A DNA stretch of 52,348 nucleotides, taken from contig BBFE01000029.1 in the NCBI GenBank assembly GCA_001313085.1, forward strand, positions 1 through 52,348, read 5' to 3'. The translations under genes were made by a program, and so were the position numbers. The notes beneath the pieces were generated by a model. It searched no databases. It saw only the letters and a program-made list of their open reading frames with translations, and was not told the origin of the DNA. Positions 51,115 through 52,348 of the stretch are shown in pieces; within the stretch, counting starts at the first letter, position 1, and each line of letters begins with the position of its first letter. The DNA is from Paenibacillus sp. JCM 18996 (GTDB taxonomy: Bacteria > Bacillota > Bacilli > Paenibacillales > NBRC-103111).

Positions 51115-52126
51115 ATGAGAACGATCGTTTGTGAGGAACCCAACCGCTTTGTCTTGAAGGAGACGGATCTGCCTTCAGCCGCTGAAGGAGAAACTGTGAT
51201 CAGGATACGAAGGATCGGCATTTGCGGAACCGACCTGCACGCTTACAGGGGAAATCAGCCGTATTTTGTTTATCCGAGAATTTTGGGCCATGAACTGGCG
51301 GCGGAGGTAGTGGAAGCAGGACAATGAGCAGGGGTTGAAAGCTGGCGATTTCGTTACCGTAATGCCCTATTTTGAATGCGGTCAATGTGTCGCCTGCCGG
51401 AACGGGAAGCCCAACTGCTGCACCTCTTTGAGCGTGCTTGGCGTCCATAAAGACGGGGGGATGCGGGAATATATGGCGGTGCGGACGGACCATTTGATCA
51501 GAACGGACGGGCTAACGCTCGATCAAGCCGCGGTTGTGGAATGTTTAAGCATTGGCGCGCATGCGGTTCGAAGAGCCGGTGTTGTTCCAGGCGAGTTTGT
51601 GCTGGTCATCGGAGCGGGACCGATCGGGCTGGGCGTTATGAAATACGCCAAATTGGCGGGCACCCAAGTTATCGCGCTGGATATGAACGAGGAGAGGCTG
51701 CAGTTTTGTAAAAGGTGGGTACCGGCTGATTTTACGGTGAATGTGAAGAACGATCCGGTGAAGGAGATCGAGGCGATTACCCGAGGAGATTATCCTACCG
51801 CAGTGCTGGATGCGACGGGCAACGTCAAATCGATGGAGAGCGCCCTGCAATATTTGGCCCATGGAGGCCGGTTGGTGTATGTAGGCTTGGTAAAAGCGAA
51901 TGTTTCCTTCAGCGACCCGGAACTCCACAAGAGAGAGGCGACGATCATGAGCAGCCGCAACGCGGTCCGCGCCGACTTTGAACATGTCATCGGGAGCATC
52001 AGCGCCGGTCAGGTGGACATCGGTTCGTACATTACTCACAGGTCGGCTTTCGACGAGATGATCGGGCATTATGAGTCTTGGCTGAAGCCGGAAACCGGCG
52101 TGATTAAGGCCGTTGTGGAGTTGTAG
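51115..52126 (+). CDS. Zinc-dependent medium-chain alcohol/polyol dehydrogenase, frameshifted
   Basis: NAD-dependent MDR dehydrogenase. ATG 51115 has GGAGG at 8 nt. Catalytic zinc ligands: Cys in GICGTDLH, the GHE motif in LGHELAAEVVEAGQ. Structural zinc lobe CGQCVACRNGKPNCC has four Cys. The Rossmann motif is VIGAGPIGLGVMKYAK, and YITHRSAFDEMI is near the end. One frame change near 51322-51327 (bases missing in CAATGAG); corrected GQNEQGLKAGDFVTVMPYFE. About 340 residues. Most similar in pattern to YjmD/L-galactonate-type dehydrogenases that act on sugar acids or polyols. The substrate is not assignable from sequence alone. Confidence 0.87.
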
Positions 52127-52172
52127 GCTTGCAAGGCTGGTGAGGGGAGGGGAAGGCCTAAAATGGTCATTT

Positions 52173-52186
52173 TGTAAGCGCTGTCG
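52173..52186 (+). promoter_or_regulatory. cre-like site after the dehydrogenase
   Basis: TGTAAGCGCTGTCG matches 13 of 14 positions of TGWAANCGNTNWCA. It lies 47 nt beyond the dehydrogenase stop and probably serves a gene to the right of the window. Confidence 0.5.
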
Positions 52187-52210
52187 CAGCGTGGGAGCCG
52201 GTGGATGTGC

Positions 52211-52295
52211 AGGGATCAGCAGGGATCAGCTCCCGGAGGAGCTGTAAAGCGGCTACAGCTCCGCAATAATGTCCCCGGCGATGAGTGAGCCGGGG
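52211..52295 (+). repeat. Short direct repeats and GC-rich hairpins at the right edge
   Basis: AGGGATCAGC is repeated in tandem (52211-52220, 52221-52230). AGCTGTA/TACAGCT and CCCCGGC/GCCGGGG (52273-52279 with 52289-52295) form two hairpins without T-tracts. The stretch to 52348 is markedly GC-rich and shows no gene. It may be a leader or terminator region of the next locus. Confidence 0.4.
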
Positions 52296-52348
52296 GCATG
52301 GCGTTTGGCCGCGGCGCGGTCCCCGCAGCGCCGTGCCTGTACACGCCG

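Overview
The window reads as chromosome of a spore-forming, low-to-mid-GC Gram-positive of the Paenibacillus type. Pointers are a yyaC sporulation gene, bacillithiol genes (yojF-bshB2), strong GGAGG ribosome sites, frequent TTG/GTG starts, AraC-type response regulators beside sugar ABC importers that lack their own ATPase, CcpA-like cre sites and an M-box magnesium riboswitch. No rRNA, tRNA, insertion sequence, prophage or CRISPR array was seen.

The dominant property is systematic: almost every gene is broken by one to five reading-frame jumps, and most jumps sit on A or T runs that are 1-3 bases longer than the protein requires (for example A6 at 2692-2697, T6 at 2908-2913, A6 at 4504-4509). 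Some runs carry +3 and stay in frame, giving doubled Phe or Lys. A few C/G runs are one short. Corrected for this, the genes are mostly complete and conserved, so I annotate them as single frameshifted CDSs over their full span. Sequencing or assembly error is the likeliest cause.

Layout. 1-2064: a PrmC-related methyltransferase, a decayed hydrolase and yyaC. 2265-11304: a sugar operon (two permeases, binding lipoprotein, TIM-barrel isomerase, Gfo/Idh oxidoreductase), then an AraC-type response regulator and its histidine kinase. 11355-14698: small genes, including a NIPSNAP protein, a membrane TrkA-C protein and a Gly/Ser/Gln-rich tandem-repeat protein. 15180-19905: secreted alkaline phosphatase, then an ABC ATPase, a His-rich permease and a lipoprotein that together suggest metal handling. 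20256-23573: isocitrate lyase and malate synthase (glyoxylate shunt), flanked by two tiny Cys-rich proteins. 23677-25022: a YtoI-like CBS/DRTGG protein. 25096-27924: an M-box riboswitch, an MgtE_N/CBS protein and an NRAMP-related transporter. 27973-30855: pssA, an FtsW/SpoVE-type gene and convergent rodA. 31396-34127: a fused EAL phosphodiesterase/PAS/sporulation-type histidine kinase. 34212-35282: bshB2 and yojF. 35960-41157: a PatB/MalY aminotransferase, a truncated MFS gene and a second sugar ABC importer under a cre site. 41277-45955: a TetR regulator with an operator-like repeat, and a heterodimeric ABC exporter. 46053-49424: MoxR/DUF58/DUF4129. 49484-52348: DinB, a gene-fragment region (MBL-fold, P450) and a zinc alcohol dehydrogenase.

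The most interesting leads are the EAL-histidine kinase fusion, the phosphatase/His-rich ABC/lipoprotein group, the riboswitch-CBS-NRAMP operon, the tandem-repeat protein, and several very small genes with good ribosome sites.
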